Assembly (NCBI RefSeq): GCF_001028665.1
Contig: NZ_CP011503.1
Span: 2,666,001 to 2,730,000, forward strand
DNA from: Burkholderia pyrrocinia
GTDB lineage: Bacteria; Pseudomonadota; Gammaproteobacteria; Burkholderiales; Burkholderiaceae
Reading direction: 5' to 3'
Length of the DNA stretch: 64,000 bases
Shown piece after piece: positions 27,876-39,540 of the stretch; within the stretch, counting starts at the first letter, position 1; each line of letters begins with the position of its first letter. A program made the position numbers and the translations under genes. The notes under the pieces are model-generated. The model did no database searches, was not told the DNA's origin, and saw nothing but the letters and a program-made list of their open reading frames with translations.

Positions 27876-30800
27876 ATGACGGATAAGCACCCTCCAAAAA
27901 AACAACCTCCGAAGACGCCTGAGCCGGACGCCAAGCCCGCGTACACGCCTCTTGCATGGAGCTATCCATTTTCGCCTGCTGCCAAGGAAGGTGCAGCGTC
28001 CGATGCCGCAGACCCCATGACCTACATGAAGGTGCTTGCGACTGCGGAGGATGGATTTTATCCACTGGGAGCTAGCGGCATCTGGCACGGCGGCATTCAC
28101 TTCGGGCAGAAAACAGGTGAGGCCCTGAAACAGGACGAAGGCGTACGCGCCATCGCCACGGGCGAGGTTGTCGCTTACCGACTCGACAACGAATACCCCA
28201 CGCTGACCTACCAGGACCAGCGTCATGCGTTGTACTCGCGGGGCTTTGTGCTGATCCGCCATACTTTGCAATTGCCACCCGCACCGAAAAAGACGGAACC
28301 AGCCCCCGCCCCCGCAAATGCACCAGCTGGATCACCCGCCTCAGGCGGCAATGCAACGCCTCCGGCACCGGTCCCGACACCAGCTCCCGCGTCCTCCGGT
28401 CCGCAACCCGGTGAAACGCTGACGTTCTTCAGTCTGTACATGCATACGCTCGACTGGAAAACGTATAAAGCCGCGCTCGATCAGCCCAAAACGGAGAGTG
28501 CGGACATCAAGGCTCCGCAACTCAAGCCTCTTCCGTACTGGGAAGCTGACCGCTCGTATCGAGCATTGAAACCGAACAAACAGGACCTTCCGAAACCGAA
28601 GCCGATCGATCCGAGTGCGCCCGATGACGATTCGTCGCCGCAGCAACGAGGCGCAGATGAAGCGCTGCCGGAGCCTGTATCGGGTGTGCGGGTTCGCATT
28701 ACTCCGAACGCCAAGCTCCTCGGTTTGCTACCCGAGGGCACGGAACTCACTGTGAATGAGGCCGATAACGGTGGGCGCAAGGGCTGGGCAAAAATCACGA
28801 AGATCATTAAAGGTGATCCGGTGGGCCCAGTCGTTGGTCAGCCGCCCGACGTGCAACTGAAGTGGGGTTACGTTTTCGTTTCGGAGCTCGAGCCGATTCC
28901 CCAGTCTGGCCCCGTCGATAAGGTGGTCGTGCTCAAGAAGCCGTACCCCGTCAAGGCGGGAGACGTTGTTGCGCATATCGGACAATACCAGCGATACAGG
29001 GAAGCGAAGCCCACACCGCCGTTGCCCACCCGACCGTTGCTGCACCTCGAAGTTTTTGCGGGCAACGATCTTCCAGCGTTCATCGCCAAGAGTCAGGCGC
29101 GCGCGAAGGAATTGTCGGCGGCAGATCCGAATATGGACAAGCCTTTTCTGGAAGTTCTGACAGGTGCAAAACTCGTGACGAAAGCGCCTGATCCAGATTA
29201 CACCCTTGAGCAGACGGGTTTGAAGCTTGTTCCCGTCAGCGATCCGAAATCGCGATGGGTCAAGGTACAGCCCAAGACAGTAAGAATTCCCGCCGTGCAA
29301 CCGGAGCCTGCTGCTCCGGCTGGCAAGGGGAAGAAGCACAAGGCAAAGCCTGCGAAAAAACCTGAGGCAATCGAGACGCCGACCGGTATCCCGTTCTGGA
29401 TCGACAGCGCCCTAGGTCTTGTAAATCAAATGACGACGGCGCCTGTCAAGGGCTGGAAAGACTTTCCGCTAAAGGTTAGCCAAGCAGACGGGCCCCCAAC
29501 GGACTTCCGGGTCATGTTTCGGGTGGTCGATCTCGACAAGCAGGGACCGCAAAGCTTGGCACGAGAAGACAAGGACGCGAGCGGAAAAACGAAACGCTGG
29601 TGGAATGTGACGGTCGGCACGAAAGACGGTGGAACCCGTCAAGGCTGGGTGCGTGAACGGGACCATCCCAAAGTGCAGCTGTGTAGCCAGTGGGACTGGC
29701 CGGGGTTCGAGCTCGTCGACAACAGTTCGACCACGATGGTCGATATGTTCAAGCGTTACCTGTTCGTCGCTGAACTGGCCATGGGAGAGGATCAGGATAA
29801 CTTCAAGCCGAGTGCTGATGCATTGGCCACCAGTGAGCTCATCCAGAAGCTCGAAAAAGCCATTGATGTCAATCACGATGGCAAGGTTACTGCCGCGGAA
29901 TTGGCGGATGCGCAGAAGACGCCATGGTTAGCCGAAGCAATCTCGCACATAGTCGTGAAAAGTGAGAGCGAATGGGGCGGCAACATGGGGAAGTGGGAGG
30001 ACATCACGCCCCATATGAAGCTCGTGCCGTGGAAATGGCTGAACGAGATGGAGCGGATCAGAAAACTGCAGTGGTGGGAGGATGTTCAGGGGATTGACGC
30101 GAAGATTCTGCCGAAAGAGCCAAAGCCGTGGCATTTTCATCCGATCGGGCTGATTGGAAATTTTTCGGCATCAGGCTCCTGCAATTGCATAAACGTGGAT
30201 GAGTTTTGCAAGCGATATGCGGATCAACATCCGACTGAATTTGGCTGGTTCGAAGGCAAGAAACATGTGACGTTGCCACCGATGAATCCCCAGTCGGTCA
30301 AGAGCTTGCATGATCTTGTGACCGAAATGATGAAGCAATACCCGGTCCATTTCAAGGAATGCAAAACAGAGTACCTTGCGTATATGCTGGCAACAGCTCG
30401 AATTGAGTCATATGACTGGCATACTCAGCATTTCTTCTCCCCGATATGCGAAGGAATTTCATATGATGAGGCGGAGACAAATTACGGAGTTGGTCCTCAT
30501 GCAACAGAGGCACATAAAAAACGGGCTATAGCCAACGGAAACACAGAAGCTGGAGATGGATATAAATATCGGGGGCGCGGACTGGTTCAACTTACGTGGA
30601 AAATTGGATACAAGAAATTTAAAGAAATAGCTGGTGCCGATATTGTCGCAAATCCAGATTTGGTCTTGGATTTACCGGTTGCGGTGAGAATTATGATGAT
30701 TGGAATGAGGGATGGATTGTTTAGAGGGGGGAACTCGCTATCAACTCACCTCGATGGAACAAAGCCTGACTATTATCATGCTCGCTACATTATTAATGGC

Positions 30801-30893
30801 GATAGTCCGGCGGGGTCAGGTCATCCAGACAAAGCCGAGCAGTTTCAGTTTTATGCCGAGAAATTTGAGAAGCTTATCAGGGAAACGAAATGA
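27876..30893 (+). CDS. multidomain T6SS peptidoglycan-hydrolase effector (M23-like, SH3-like, EF-hand, GH19-like)
   Basis: A 1005-residue protein with no signal peptide, 51 nt after vgrG. Residues about 50-200 look M23-like (SGIWHGGIHFGQ, VRAIATGEVVAYR, FFSLYMHTLDW), broken by a Pro/Ala-rich insert. About 265-350 is an SH3-like wall-binding unit (VRITPNAKLLGLLPEGTELT). Residues 664-675 form an EF-hand loop (DVNHDGKVTAAE), a likely Ca2+ site. From about 760 to the end lies a GH19 chitinase/endolysin-like domain: likely catalytic Glu844 in LATARIESYDW, and the signature YKYRGRGLVQLTWKIGYKKF. It probably cuts wall glycan strands after T6SS delivery to the periplasm. GC drops sharply in the last 500 bp, so the catalytic domain may have been swapped in. 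The immunity gene overlaps its stop by 4 nt. Activity of the M23-like part is doubtful. Confidence 0.85.
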   Translation: MTDKHPPKKQPPKTPEPDAKPAYTPLAWSYPFSPAAKEGAASDAADPMTYMKVLATAEDGFYPLGASGIWHGGIHFGQKTGEALKQDEGVRAIATGEVVAYRLDNEYPTLTYQDQRHALYSRGFVLIRHTLQLPPAPKKTEPAPAPANAPAGSPASGGNATPPAPVPTPAPASSGPQPGETLTFFSLYMHTLDWKTYKAALDQPKTESADIKAPQLKPLPYWEADRSYRALKPNKQDLPKPKPIDPSAPDDDSSPQQRGADEALPEPVSGVRVRITPNAKLLGLLPEGTELTVNEADNGGRKGWAKITKIIKGDPVGPVVGQPPDVQLKWGYVFVSELEPIPQSGPVDKVVVLKKPYPVKAGDVVAHIGQYQRYREAKPTPPLPTRPLLHLEVFAGNDLPAFIAKSQARAKELSAADPNMDKPFLEVLTGAKLVTKAPDPDYTLEQTGLKLVPVSDPKSRWVKVQPKTVRIPAVQPEPAAPAGKGKKHKAKPAKKPEAIETPTGIPFWIDSALGLVNQMTTAPVKGWKDFPLKVSQADGPPTDFRVMFRVVDLDKQGPQSLAREDKDASGKTKRWWNVTVGTKDGGTRQGWVRERDHPKVQLCSQWDWPGFELVDNSSTTMVDMFKRYLFVAELAMGEDQDNFKPSADALATSELIQKLEKAIDVNHDGKVTAAELADAQKTPWLAEAISHIVVKSESEWGGNMGKWEDITPHMKLVPWKWLNEMERIRKLQWWEDVQGIDAKILPKEPKPWHFHPIGLIGNFSASGSCNCINVDEFCKRYADQHPTEFGWFEGKKHVTLPPMNPQSVKSLHDLVTEMMKQYPVHFKECKTEYLAYMLATARIESYDWHTQHFFSPICEGISYDEAETNYGVGPHATEAHKKRAIANGNTEAGDGYKYRGRGLVQLTWKIGYKKFKEIAGADIVANPDLVLDLPVAVRIMMIGMRDGLFRGGNSLSTHLDGTKPDYYHARYIINGDSPAGSGHPDKAEQFQFYAEKFEKLIRETK

Positions 30894-31837
30894 TTGCTAA
30901 GTTTAGCTTTGGAACATGCCTCGCGTTTGCATTTGCGTCAACTGCACTGGCGGGCAGCTATCAGATTCCTGGTCTGGAAGTTTGCGATGCGAATTCATCT
31001 GGGAAGCACTGCGGCCTCCAGTTGGATAGCAGTGGTTATCTCGTGGATAGTGCTAGCGGTACACACTTGTCTTCTGATCCCGATTTCAAGGGAGTCGTGA
31101 GTGATGCTACGCTCTATGAAAGCAAGACAAGTCTGGCTTTGGAATACAGCGATTCTTCATCGTCAAAAAACTGGACCGTCCTCATCTTCTCCTACAAGAA
31201 TGGCGAGTTGCATGCTAAGAATTACATATCGCTCTCGAAGATGACGTTAGTGAATGGTGAACGATGGGGCGGGCAAAGTTGCCGAGGGGATGTGGTCTTG
31301 ACCAGAGGGAAAACCATTTTGGCGAGTGCCTTTAAGGGTCTGTGCAATGGGAATGTGAATAATGATTCGCCGACTCCGACCAACACAGAAGCAATCAGAG
31401 TTGCAAGCCAAGCAGGGCTTGTTGTAACAGTGCCAGCATACGATGCTGATACGAGAGTTTGGTCGGTGGCAACGTACGCTTTCCCTTCCAACAGCGTGCC
31501 CGACGCAAGCGCATTACTCTGCCTTTCTGGTTGCAAGGCTGACCCAGTACATCAGCGTTTAGGTGGATGGATTGGAAAGGATTTTTGGATAGATGCATCC
31601 TTGCCCAAAAGTGAGGCTGGCACGGTCGACGGCAGTTACATCTATCTGAAGAAAAAGGCGCCAATTTCAATTAAAGGAACAGTGGCGAATGGAAGTATGA
31701 ACTTAACAGAATATTCGAGCTCAGGAAACGTGCCTGTCGCGACATTCACTGGAAAGAAGTTTGATAGCGCATATGTTGGAACCTGGGCATCAAATAACAA
31801 AAAATACAAATTCCTCCTGGGAACAATACTTTATTGA
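30890..31837 (+). CDS. exported immunity protein for the GH19-like effector
   Basis: A 315-residue protein whose ATG overlaps the effector stop (ATGA, 4 nt). A Sec signal peptide (MIAKFSFGTCLAFAFASTAL, cleavage near ALA-GS) sends it to the periplasm, where a wall-cutting effector must be neutralised. The mature part is Ser/Gly-rich and beta-strand-rich with six or more cysteines and no family I know. Low GC like the 3' end of the effector, so the pair probably moved together. The immunity role is inferred from coupling, export and position. Confidence 0.75.
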   Translation: MIAKFSFGTCLAFAFASTALAGSYQIPGLEVCDANSSGKHCGLQLDSSGYLVDSASGTHLSSDPDFKGVVSDATLYESKTSLALEYSDSSSSKNWTVLIFSYKNGELHAKNYISLSKMTLVNGERWGGQSCRGDVVLTRGKTILASAFKGLCNGNVNNDSPTPTNTEAIRVASQAGLVVTVPAYDADTRVWSVATYAFPSNSVPDASALLCLSGCKADPVHQRLGGWIGKDFWIDASLPKSEAGTVDGSYIYLKKKAPISIKGTVANGSMNLTEYSSSGNVPVATFTGKKFDSAYVGTWASNNKKYKFLLGTILY

Positions 31838-31847
31838 TTATCCCGCC

Positions 31848-32099
31848 ATGATTGATCTTATCCGCATCGGCGACGACACCGACCATGGCGGCAAGGTCGA
31901 AACGGGCTCGGCGACCATGCGTTTCGATGGTCGCTATGTCGCCCGCAAGGGTGATCGCGTGTCGTGCCCCCAACATCCCGATGTCTCACCTAACCTCATC
32001 GAGGAAGGCGATCCATCGATGACGGATGATGGTATTCCGATCGCTCGTCACGGCCACCGCGCCACGTGCGGCTGTCACCTAATCTCAAGTCTCGTTTGA
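31848..32099 (+). CDS. PAAR-domain T6SS spike-tip protein, island 2
   Basis: An 83-residue PAAR protein: MIDLIRIGDDTDHGGKVETG, VARKGDRVSCPQHPDV and PIARHGHRATCGCHLI give the repeated beta-turns and the Cys/His set of the zinc tip. The ATG at 31848 was chosen because it begins the conserved domain; an upstream in-frame ATG would overlap the immunity gene. GC returns to high here, unlike the immunity gene just before. A decayed relative is at 9295-9414. Confidence 0.88.
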   Translation: MIDLIRIGDDTDHGGKVETGSATMRFDGRYVARKGDRVSCPQHPDVSPNLIEEGDPSMTDDGIPIARHGHRATCGCHLISSLV

Positions 32100-32226
32100 G
32101 TTTGAGGTCGAGCAGGTAGCCCCGTGTCGACACCGTCATCGGTTATGTAGTGAAATCCGCACTCACAAATGTATAGTACCTAGTGCCCACACTTTTGCCG
32201 GGCTGGGGTGTTGGGTAACACATGGT

Positions 32227-32331
32227 TTGTTATTGGTAACGAGCGCTGTTTTTATGGCAACCGGCAACGATCGCCTCTCGAAAATTCGTGACTACCTGGC
32301 CACGGCGGGATTCACGCTGATGGCCCGTGAG
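32227..32331 (+). pseudogene. copy 2 of the post-PAAR sequence, truncated by IS copy 2
   Basis: An open frame (VFMATGNDRLSKIRDYLATA then GFTLMARE) running into the IS at 32332. It matches the decayed 9424-9517 sequence in island 1, without its frameshift. It has no clear start codon context. From 32100 to 32226 nothing is supported. Confidence 0.5.
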
Positions 32332-32395
32332 TGTAGTGGTCTAATGAATCCGGACACTGATTTAGGCGAGAATGTTCGCCATGAAGAGGTGTCTG

Positions 32396-33558
<1,163 letters not shown>

Positions 33559-33574
33559 CCACTACATCTGTCTA

Positions 33575-33916
33575 ATGCGAGTCGTCTACTTAGGCTTAGC
33601 GTTTTTCATGCGAAGCGAGACGGCTTCCGGTTCTGATCTTGACCTGTATCGACGGGCGGAAACAGTATTGGATGCTTGTATCGCGCGAGCCGAACGCGGT
33701 GAGGCTTGGACGCTTATCGAGAACGAGTTGGCTGACGTCGAGCGCGTGTTGAGCGTACATGACGAGCAACTGGCCGTGATCCCCAAGCATCGCTATCTGG
33801 CGGCTTTGGATCACCTGCAACGTTTTGTGTTAGGTAGGGGCGCTCCCCGATTCCGGTGTCAGAGATCGCGGCTTGATGAGCAGATGTTAATGAGCATCGA
33901 ACCGCGCTCGCATTAG
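33575..33916 (+). CDS. small protein of unknown function after IS copy 2
   Basis: A frame of 113 codons from ATG 33575, or 102 from the ATG at 33608, whose product starts MRSETASGSDLDLYRRAE. It looks helical and acidic (AETVLDACIARAERGEAW, ELADVERVLSVHDEQL) and cytoplasmic. The later part (RFRCQRSRLDEQML) is less protein-like and may be shifted. No family recognised. The frame continues upstream into the IS, so the first few residues are uncertain. Confidence 0.42.
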   Translation: MRVVYLGLAFFMRSETASGSDLDLYRRAETVLDACIARAERGEAWTLIENELADVERVLSVHDEQLAVIPKHRYLAALDHLQRFVLGRGAPRFRCQRSRLDEQMLMSIEPRSH

Positions 33917-34050
33917 GTGGGACGACAGGACTGGCTGAGGTGGTGGACCGCAACCTCCCGAAAATCACCAGCTATCACGCGTAGTGCGAACACAAGCCGT
34001 GACACGCTGAGTGCCTTGCTGGAGTTGCCCCTGTAATACCGGACACAGCG

Positions 34051-34938
34051 TCACACTAAGGTTGCCGAATCCATCGAGCGCCGGAACTCGCGAGGCGAGC
34101 GGTATTTCAGCGCGCTATGGGGATGCTTCTCGTTGTAATGCTCGAACGCGATGGCCAAGTTGCGTGCAGCAGTCGCTGCGTCCGGCTTCGGCATGAAGGC
34201 GACGTAGTCGCGTTTCATCGTCTTCACGAAGCTCTCGGCCATCCCATTACTTTGTGGGCTGCACACCGGTGTGGTCAATGGCTTCAGGCCGATGGCCACT
34301 GCGAATCGGCGCGTGTCGTCGGCCGTGTAGCCCGAACCGTTGTCGCTCAGCCACTCGATTTCGGATGGCGTATGCAGCTCGTTGCCAAACCGATTTTCCA
34401 CTGCAGCCAGCATCACGTCTCGCACGATGTCGCCGCTGTGGCCTGCTGTCGTGGCCGCCCAGCTCATCGCCTCTCGGTCGCAGCAATCCAGCGCAAACGT
34501 CACCCGCAGCGGCTCGCCGTTGTCGCAGCGGAACTCGAAGCCGTCCGAGCACCATCGCTGATTGCTGCGCGCGACGGCCACCTTGCCATCGTGTCGACGT
34601 TGGGGGTGAGGCGGAAGCGGCCGGCGCTGCATCAGCAACCCGTGCGTGCGCATGACGCGATAGATGCGCTTGGCATTGAACGGCACCAGCCCAACCGCGA
34701 CGCGCTCGTTGCGCAATATGCCCCAAACCCGGCGATAGCCATAGCTGGGCAAATCGCCGATGACCCGGCGGATTTCCTCGACCGCGGTCGCGTCGTCAGT
34801 CTGCCTCGATTGACGGCCATCGCGCCACGTCGCCGGACGCGACAGTCGTGCCGATACGTTCGAGCGCGACACGCCGAGAACTTCACAAACCAGTTTCACT
34901 GGTCGTCCTCCGGCAGCGAGGGCGAGTGCGCTATCCAT
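34051..34938 (-). CDS. IS2-like transposase OrfB
   Basis: A 295-residue DDE transposase. First Asp in [15 protein letters not shown], second Asp in [11 protein letters not shown], Glu in [14 protein letters not shown]. It lies in the -1 frame to OrfA across an A7 run (34938-34944), so the working product is an OrfAB fusion. Confidence 0.92.
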   Translation of the reverse strand: MDSALALAAGGRPVKLVCEVLGVSRSNVSARLSRPATWRDGRQSRQTDDATAVEEIRRVIGDLPSYGYRRVWGILRNERVAVGLVPFNAKRIYRVMRTHGLLMQRRPLPPHPQRRHDGKVAVARSNQRWCSDGFEFRCDNGEPLRVTFALDCCDREAMSWAATTAGHSGDIVRDVMLAAVENRFGNELHTPSEIEWLSDNGSGYTADDTRRFAVAIGLKPLTTPVCSPQSNGMAESFVKTMKRDYVAFMPKPDAATAARNLAIAFEHYNEKHPHSALKYRSPREFRRSMDSATLV

Positions 34939-35261
34939 TTTTTTGCCCGGCCGTACTCGACTGCTTCGCGGAGAATCTCGTTCTCCATGGTCTTCTTGCC
35001 GAGCATCCGTTGCAGCTCACGAATCTGCTTGAGCGCGTCGGCCAGCTCTGAGGCGGGAACCACTTCCTCGCCAGCCTTGACCGCTGACAGGCTCCCGTCC
35101 TGGTACAGCTTGCGCCAGTGGAACAGTTGGTTCGGATTCACGCCGTGCTGGCGCGCGACCATCGAAACCGATTTCCCCGGCTCGAAACTCTCGCGAACCA
35201 TCGCCAGCTTCTGCTCCGCCGTCCAGCGCCGCCGGCGCTCCGGGCCCGTCAACACTTCCAT
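34896..35261 (-). CDS. IS2-like transposase OrfA
   Basis: A 121-residue OrfA closely matching the IS2 InsC pattern: [20 protein letters not shown], a helix-turn-helix ([20 protein letters not shown]), then [20 protein letters not shown]. Start chosen at [10 protein letters not shown], as in IS2; an ATG 30 nt upstream is possible. Confidence 0.9.
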   Translation of the reverse strand: MEVLTGPERRRRWTAEQKLAMVRESFEPGKSVSMVARQHGVNPNQLFHWRKLYQDGSLSAVKAGEEVVPASELADALKQIRELQRMLGKKTMENEILREAVEYGRAKKWIAHSPSLPEDDQ

Positions 35262-35552
35262 CACTTCCTGCCTGGTGTTAGTCAAAAACACAGTCTTATG
35301 CCTACCCGTTATTGTAAGTGGGTGACTGTGTCCGGCGTTTCAGGGGGCTGCTCCACTTGCCGGCTTCGCGCGGCGCGGACGGTATGTGGTGACGGCCCGG
35401 GAAGCACCTTTCTGACCAAAGGTTTGTGTTTCGCGATTTGAGACGTTGCCACAGCACAGTGGAGCCTGACAGGACGAGGGGCTACGGCAACGGACCATCA
35501 GTATTTCCACGGAAGGTACGAATACCTCGAAAGGCGAGAATTCAGGCGGAGC

Positions 35553-36647
35553 TCACTTCATCGAGGACTCGCCAACGTGCCACCACCACGCCAGCGACGG
35601 AACGACTGGCAGTGCTGCTGCCCCCCCTTTCGTGACGTCGGTAAAACCGTCATGCTCATAGGCTTTACCGCTGTCCCTAAAGGTATCCCGGAAGATATGG
35701 CGTAGCGTCGTCTGGCACCAGTAGAGTCCTCCGCTTGCGTAGTCGACTAGTGCATCCAGGTAGCTGGCCAATGCCGGATCGCTGGTCCCTGCGAGCACTT
35801 CCAGTCGCAGTTCAATGAACCGCCTGACGATCTGCTCGTAATGCCGATTGGACAGCACAAGCGCCTCCTCCTTGTCGCATCGATACGCATTGCGGACCAC
35901 GTCGATCATGTTGTGGTCGTCATATGCCCGGTGTGCTTCCTTGAAGTACGAGTAGACTTCCCCTCCCCAGTTGACGATCATGTTAGCCATTTCGGATAAC
36001 GCACGAACGCGGCGATCGGCTAGGATTCGTATGCTCACTGGAATCTGGCGGACGATTGGAATCAGTCCGATATAGGCAAAACCGCCGCCGCATTGCAGAC
36101 GCAGATTGGCGCCGTCGCTCAACGACGGTTTGACACCACGGGCAATGTTGCTGGCCTTAAACACTTCCAGCAAATACCAGCCCTTGACCGCGTCCACCCA
36201 CTGATAGATCAACTCCGGCGGCCCGAAGCGCTCCAGGCGAATTCGGATATCGCGAAACGCGAGCGCATAGTTGTCGTTTGGATCCTCGATGTACTCGGGT
36301 GCCTCGATCGCCCGGTGGATCCGCGACACGGCTTGCACTAGCGTTTCCGGATCGTTGCGCGTCGGTCCTTCGTCGCAGTAGTGATCGTCGAAGGCAAACA
36401 CGACCATCGACCAGTCGGCAGCAATCTGCGCGAGTTCCAGCGGCCCCGACGGATAGAGCAAGCCAGTCAGGCCACCACCTACGCGGCCGATCTCCAGACG
36501 GTCGCGCTGTTCGCGGTCTTCATACAAGCTGAAGCGGTCCATAAACGCGACGGACCCGACATGCACCTCTTCGAGGCGCAGATGAGATTTGACGGAGAAG
36601 GGCCAGTACACGGCGGGGACTCTGTCGATGTCAGAAGCATCATTCAT
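35553..36647 (-). CDS. bacterial class I terpene synthase (homoterpene cyclase candidate)
   Basis: A 364-residue soluble helical protein. The Asp-rich metal motif is clear: DDHYCDE at 87-93, preceded by the usual hydrophobic helix WSMVVFAF. The second metal motif falls at 229-237, GEVYSYFKE, which keeps Ser233 and Glu237 but has Gly instead of Asn and Glu instead of Asp of the normal NDxxSxxxE. The usual C-terminal RY pair is not evident. Together with a methyltransferase upstream in the same run of genes, this fits a cyclase that takes a methylated prenyl diphosphate, as in the sodorifen and 2-methylisoborneol pathways. It is the last gene of a three-gene set (methyltransferase, Rieske oxygenase, cyclase), 17 nt after the oxygenase. 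Lower GC than the backbone. Substrate length is not readable. Confidence 0.85.
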   Translation of the reverse strand: MNDASDIDRVPAVYWPFSVKSHLRLEEVHVGSVAFMDRFSLYEDREQRDRLEIGRVGGGLTGLLYPSGPLELAQIAADWSMVVFAFDDHYCDEGPTRNDPETLVQAVSRIHRAIEAPEYIEDPNDNYALAFRDIRIRLERFGPPELIYQWVDAVKGWYLLEVFKASNIARGVKPSLSDGANLRLQCGGGFAYIGLIPIVRQIPVSIRILADRRVRALSEMANMIVNWGGEVYSYFKEAHRAYDDHNMIDVVRNAYRCDKEEALVLSNRHYEQIVRRFIELRLEVLAGTSDPALASYLDALVDYASGGLYWCQTTLRHIFRDTFRDSGKAYEHDGFTDVTKGGAAALPVVPSLAWWWHVGESSMK

Positions 36648-36664
36648 GATGAAGACCGACCTCG

Positions 36665-37744
36665 CTATTGGTTGGTGACCAGAATGGAAATACCGCGTTC
36701 CTCAGGCTCCGCTGACAGGTGCGTTGTCCTCCCGAGTACGATTGATGCCGCTCGATCGTTGACGACTAGCTCGGCAACAGGGTAGAACTGCCTGCTCCAT
36801 CGCCGAAGCGCAGAGATGGAGGTTTCACCCGCGACGAGTTTGGGGTGCTCGAGATATTGACGGTGATTCCAGATTTCGAAATCGGCGCGAGCCACCCTCG
36901 CAAACCAACGATGGGCGGCGCCGGAAAGCGCTGCATAGATCACCGCGCGAAACGCAACCGGCAGCGCATCGAGCCGTGGAATCCGCAACGCGTCACTCCA
37001 CCTGAATTTCCAGCGCAATGGGGCGAGCGGCGTTGCGAAAGACTGCGTTCGGACTCGGACGCCCAGGTTGGGTATATTGATTTCTCCTTCGGTATAGCCA
37101 AGACCGTGGCTGGTGAAACACATCGTCACCGCCACGCCGTGCCATCGCCCGCTGAGTTCGAACGTGATCCGGCAGTCGTCGGCGTGGTGCGTCACCGCTG
37201 TATCGGTAAAGCCGTGCAGCACTGGGAAATGCGCGACATCCGCCGTGTTTTCGACCATGTCTTGCACGTAGCCAGTCGGTTCGGCACTGCTACTGTGCGG
37301 GCGGGAGAAACCTTCGAAGCCGAATTCCGGCAACGCAAAATTCGGCGGCTGCCCACTGCTGTCTCGCCACGCGAATACGGCGCCGTTGACCTCGCAGGTA
37401 TGCTGGTGGCTCAATGCAGCAAATGGCGGCTTCTGGCCATTGCCGGTCCGTACGCAATGGCCGTCCGGCGCGAAGGCCAGGCCGTGAAACGGGCACACGA
37501 TGTCTTCCCCGTCGATCCGGCCGCCATGACCAAGATGCGCTCCCAGGTGGGGGCAATAGGGTTCAGCGATGCACGCCCGACCCGATCGGGTCCGGTACAC
37601 CAGCAATTCCTGTCCCGCAAAAGGAACCGTTAGCACAGCGCCTGTCTTCAGTTCGCCGCTCAGGCACACCGCAAACCATCCATTTGGGTAGGGAAGCGGT
37701 TGGCGCGTATCACCGGGATCGGGGGATCGATGTCGCGATTTCAT
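36665..37744 (-). CDS. Rieske-type non-heme iron oxygenase
   Basis: A 359-residue oxygenase alpha subunit. The N-terminal Rieske [2Fe-2S] domain has Cys64-x-His66 (CPHLGAHLGHGG) and Cys84-x2-His87 (CPFHG), 17 residues apart. The mononuclear iron site follows as Asn166, Asp169, His172 and His177 (ENTADVAHFPVLHG), the arrangement also seen in KshA and cholesterol-desaturase-like enzymes. It would need a separate reductase, not present here. Its place between the methyltransferase and the terpene synthase genes (42 and 17 nt gaps) suggests it oxidises the terpene product or an intermediate. The start at 37744 (MKSRHRSPDP) gives the full Rieske domain. Confidence 0.88.
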   Translation of the reverse strand: MKSRHRSPDPGDTRQPLPYPNGWFAVCLSGELKTGAVLTVPFAGQELLVYRTRSGRACIAEPYCPHLGAHLGHGGRIDGEDIVCPFHGLAFAPDGHCVRTGNGQKPPFAALSHQHTCEVNGAVFAWRDSSGQPPNFALPEFGFEGFSRPHSSSAEPTGYVQDMVENTADVAHFPVLHGFTDTAVTHHADDCRITFELSGRWHGVAVTMCFTSHGLGYTEGEINIPNLGVRVRTQSFATPLAPLRWKFRWSDALRIPRLDALPVAFRAVIYAALSGAAHRWFARVARADFEIWNHRQYLEHPKLVAGETSISALRRWSRQFYPVAELVVNDRAASIVLGRTTHLSAEPEERGISILVTNQ

Positions 37745-37786
37745 GAGGTCTCCTGCGGCTAAAGGGGAATTTGGGACGCGTGGTAC

Positions 37787-39245
<1,459 letters not shown>

Positions 39246-39540
39246 ATGCAATCCATCCTTCAAGCCGTCCGGTTTCCAGCCGATTTGCGCAGGCTGCCAC
39301 CTGGTGTCTTGCCGCAGCTTGCTGACGAGATTCGTGCATTCCGCATCGACAGCGTGGCCCGCACGGACGGCCATCTGTCGTCCGATCTCGGCAGCGTGGA
39401 ATTAACGATTGCGTTGCACTGCGTGTTCGATACACCGCACGACCGCATTGTGTGGGACGTCGGTCATCCGTCGTATCCACACAAGATCCTCACCGGACAC
39501 CGAGACCGGATGCATCTGCTGCGCCAGCTCGGCGGCGCAG
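39246..39540 (+). pseudogene. dxs: N-terminal fragment of 1-deoxy-D-xylulose-5-phosphate synthase
   Basis: About 98 codons match the start of DXS, the thiamine-diphosphate enzyme that makes deoxyxylulose phosphate for isoprenoids: [75 protein letters not shown]. Some conserved positions are already changed (GGHLS/NLG to DGHLS/DLG). At about 39540 the match stops and an unrelated sequence follows; the frame ends at 39608. The full enzyme is about 630 residues, so this is a broken gene. The ATG at 39246 has a TTGGAG site. It faces away from the terpenoid genes, and sodorifen-type clusters also carry a dxs. Confidence 0.85.

Larger units (their letters stand above)
34020..35355 (-). mobile_element. 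IS2-like element (IS3 family) with 5-bp target duplication
   Basis: 1336 bp. The ends are TGGAGTTGCCCCTGTAATAC (left) and, on the opposite strand, TGGAGCAGCCCCCTGAAACG (right), both followed by CCGGACACA. The flanks are CTTGC on both sides (34015-34019 and 35356-35360), a perfect 5-bp target duplication as expected for the IS2 group, so this copy inserted here by simple transposition and recently enough to keep its duplication. Confidence 0.93.

Noticed and set aside
34117..35325. 402-codon open frame opposite the IS2-like element
   Set aside because: Antisense to OrfA/OrfB of the IS, whose DDE residues and ends are clear.
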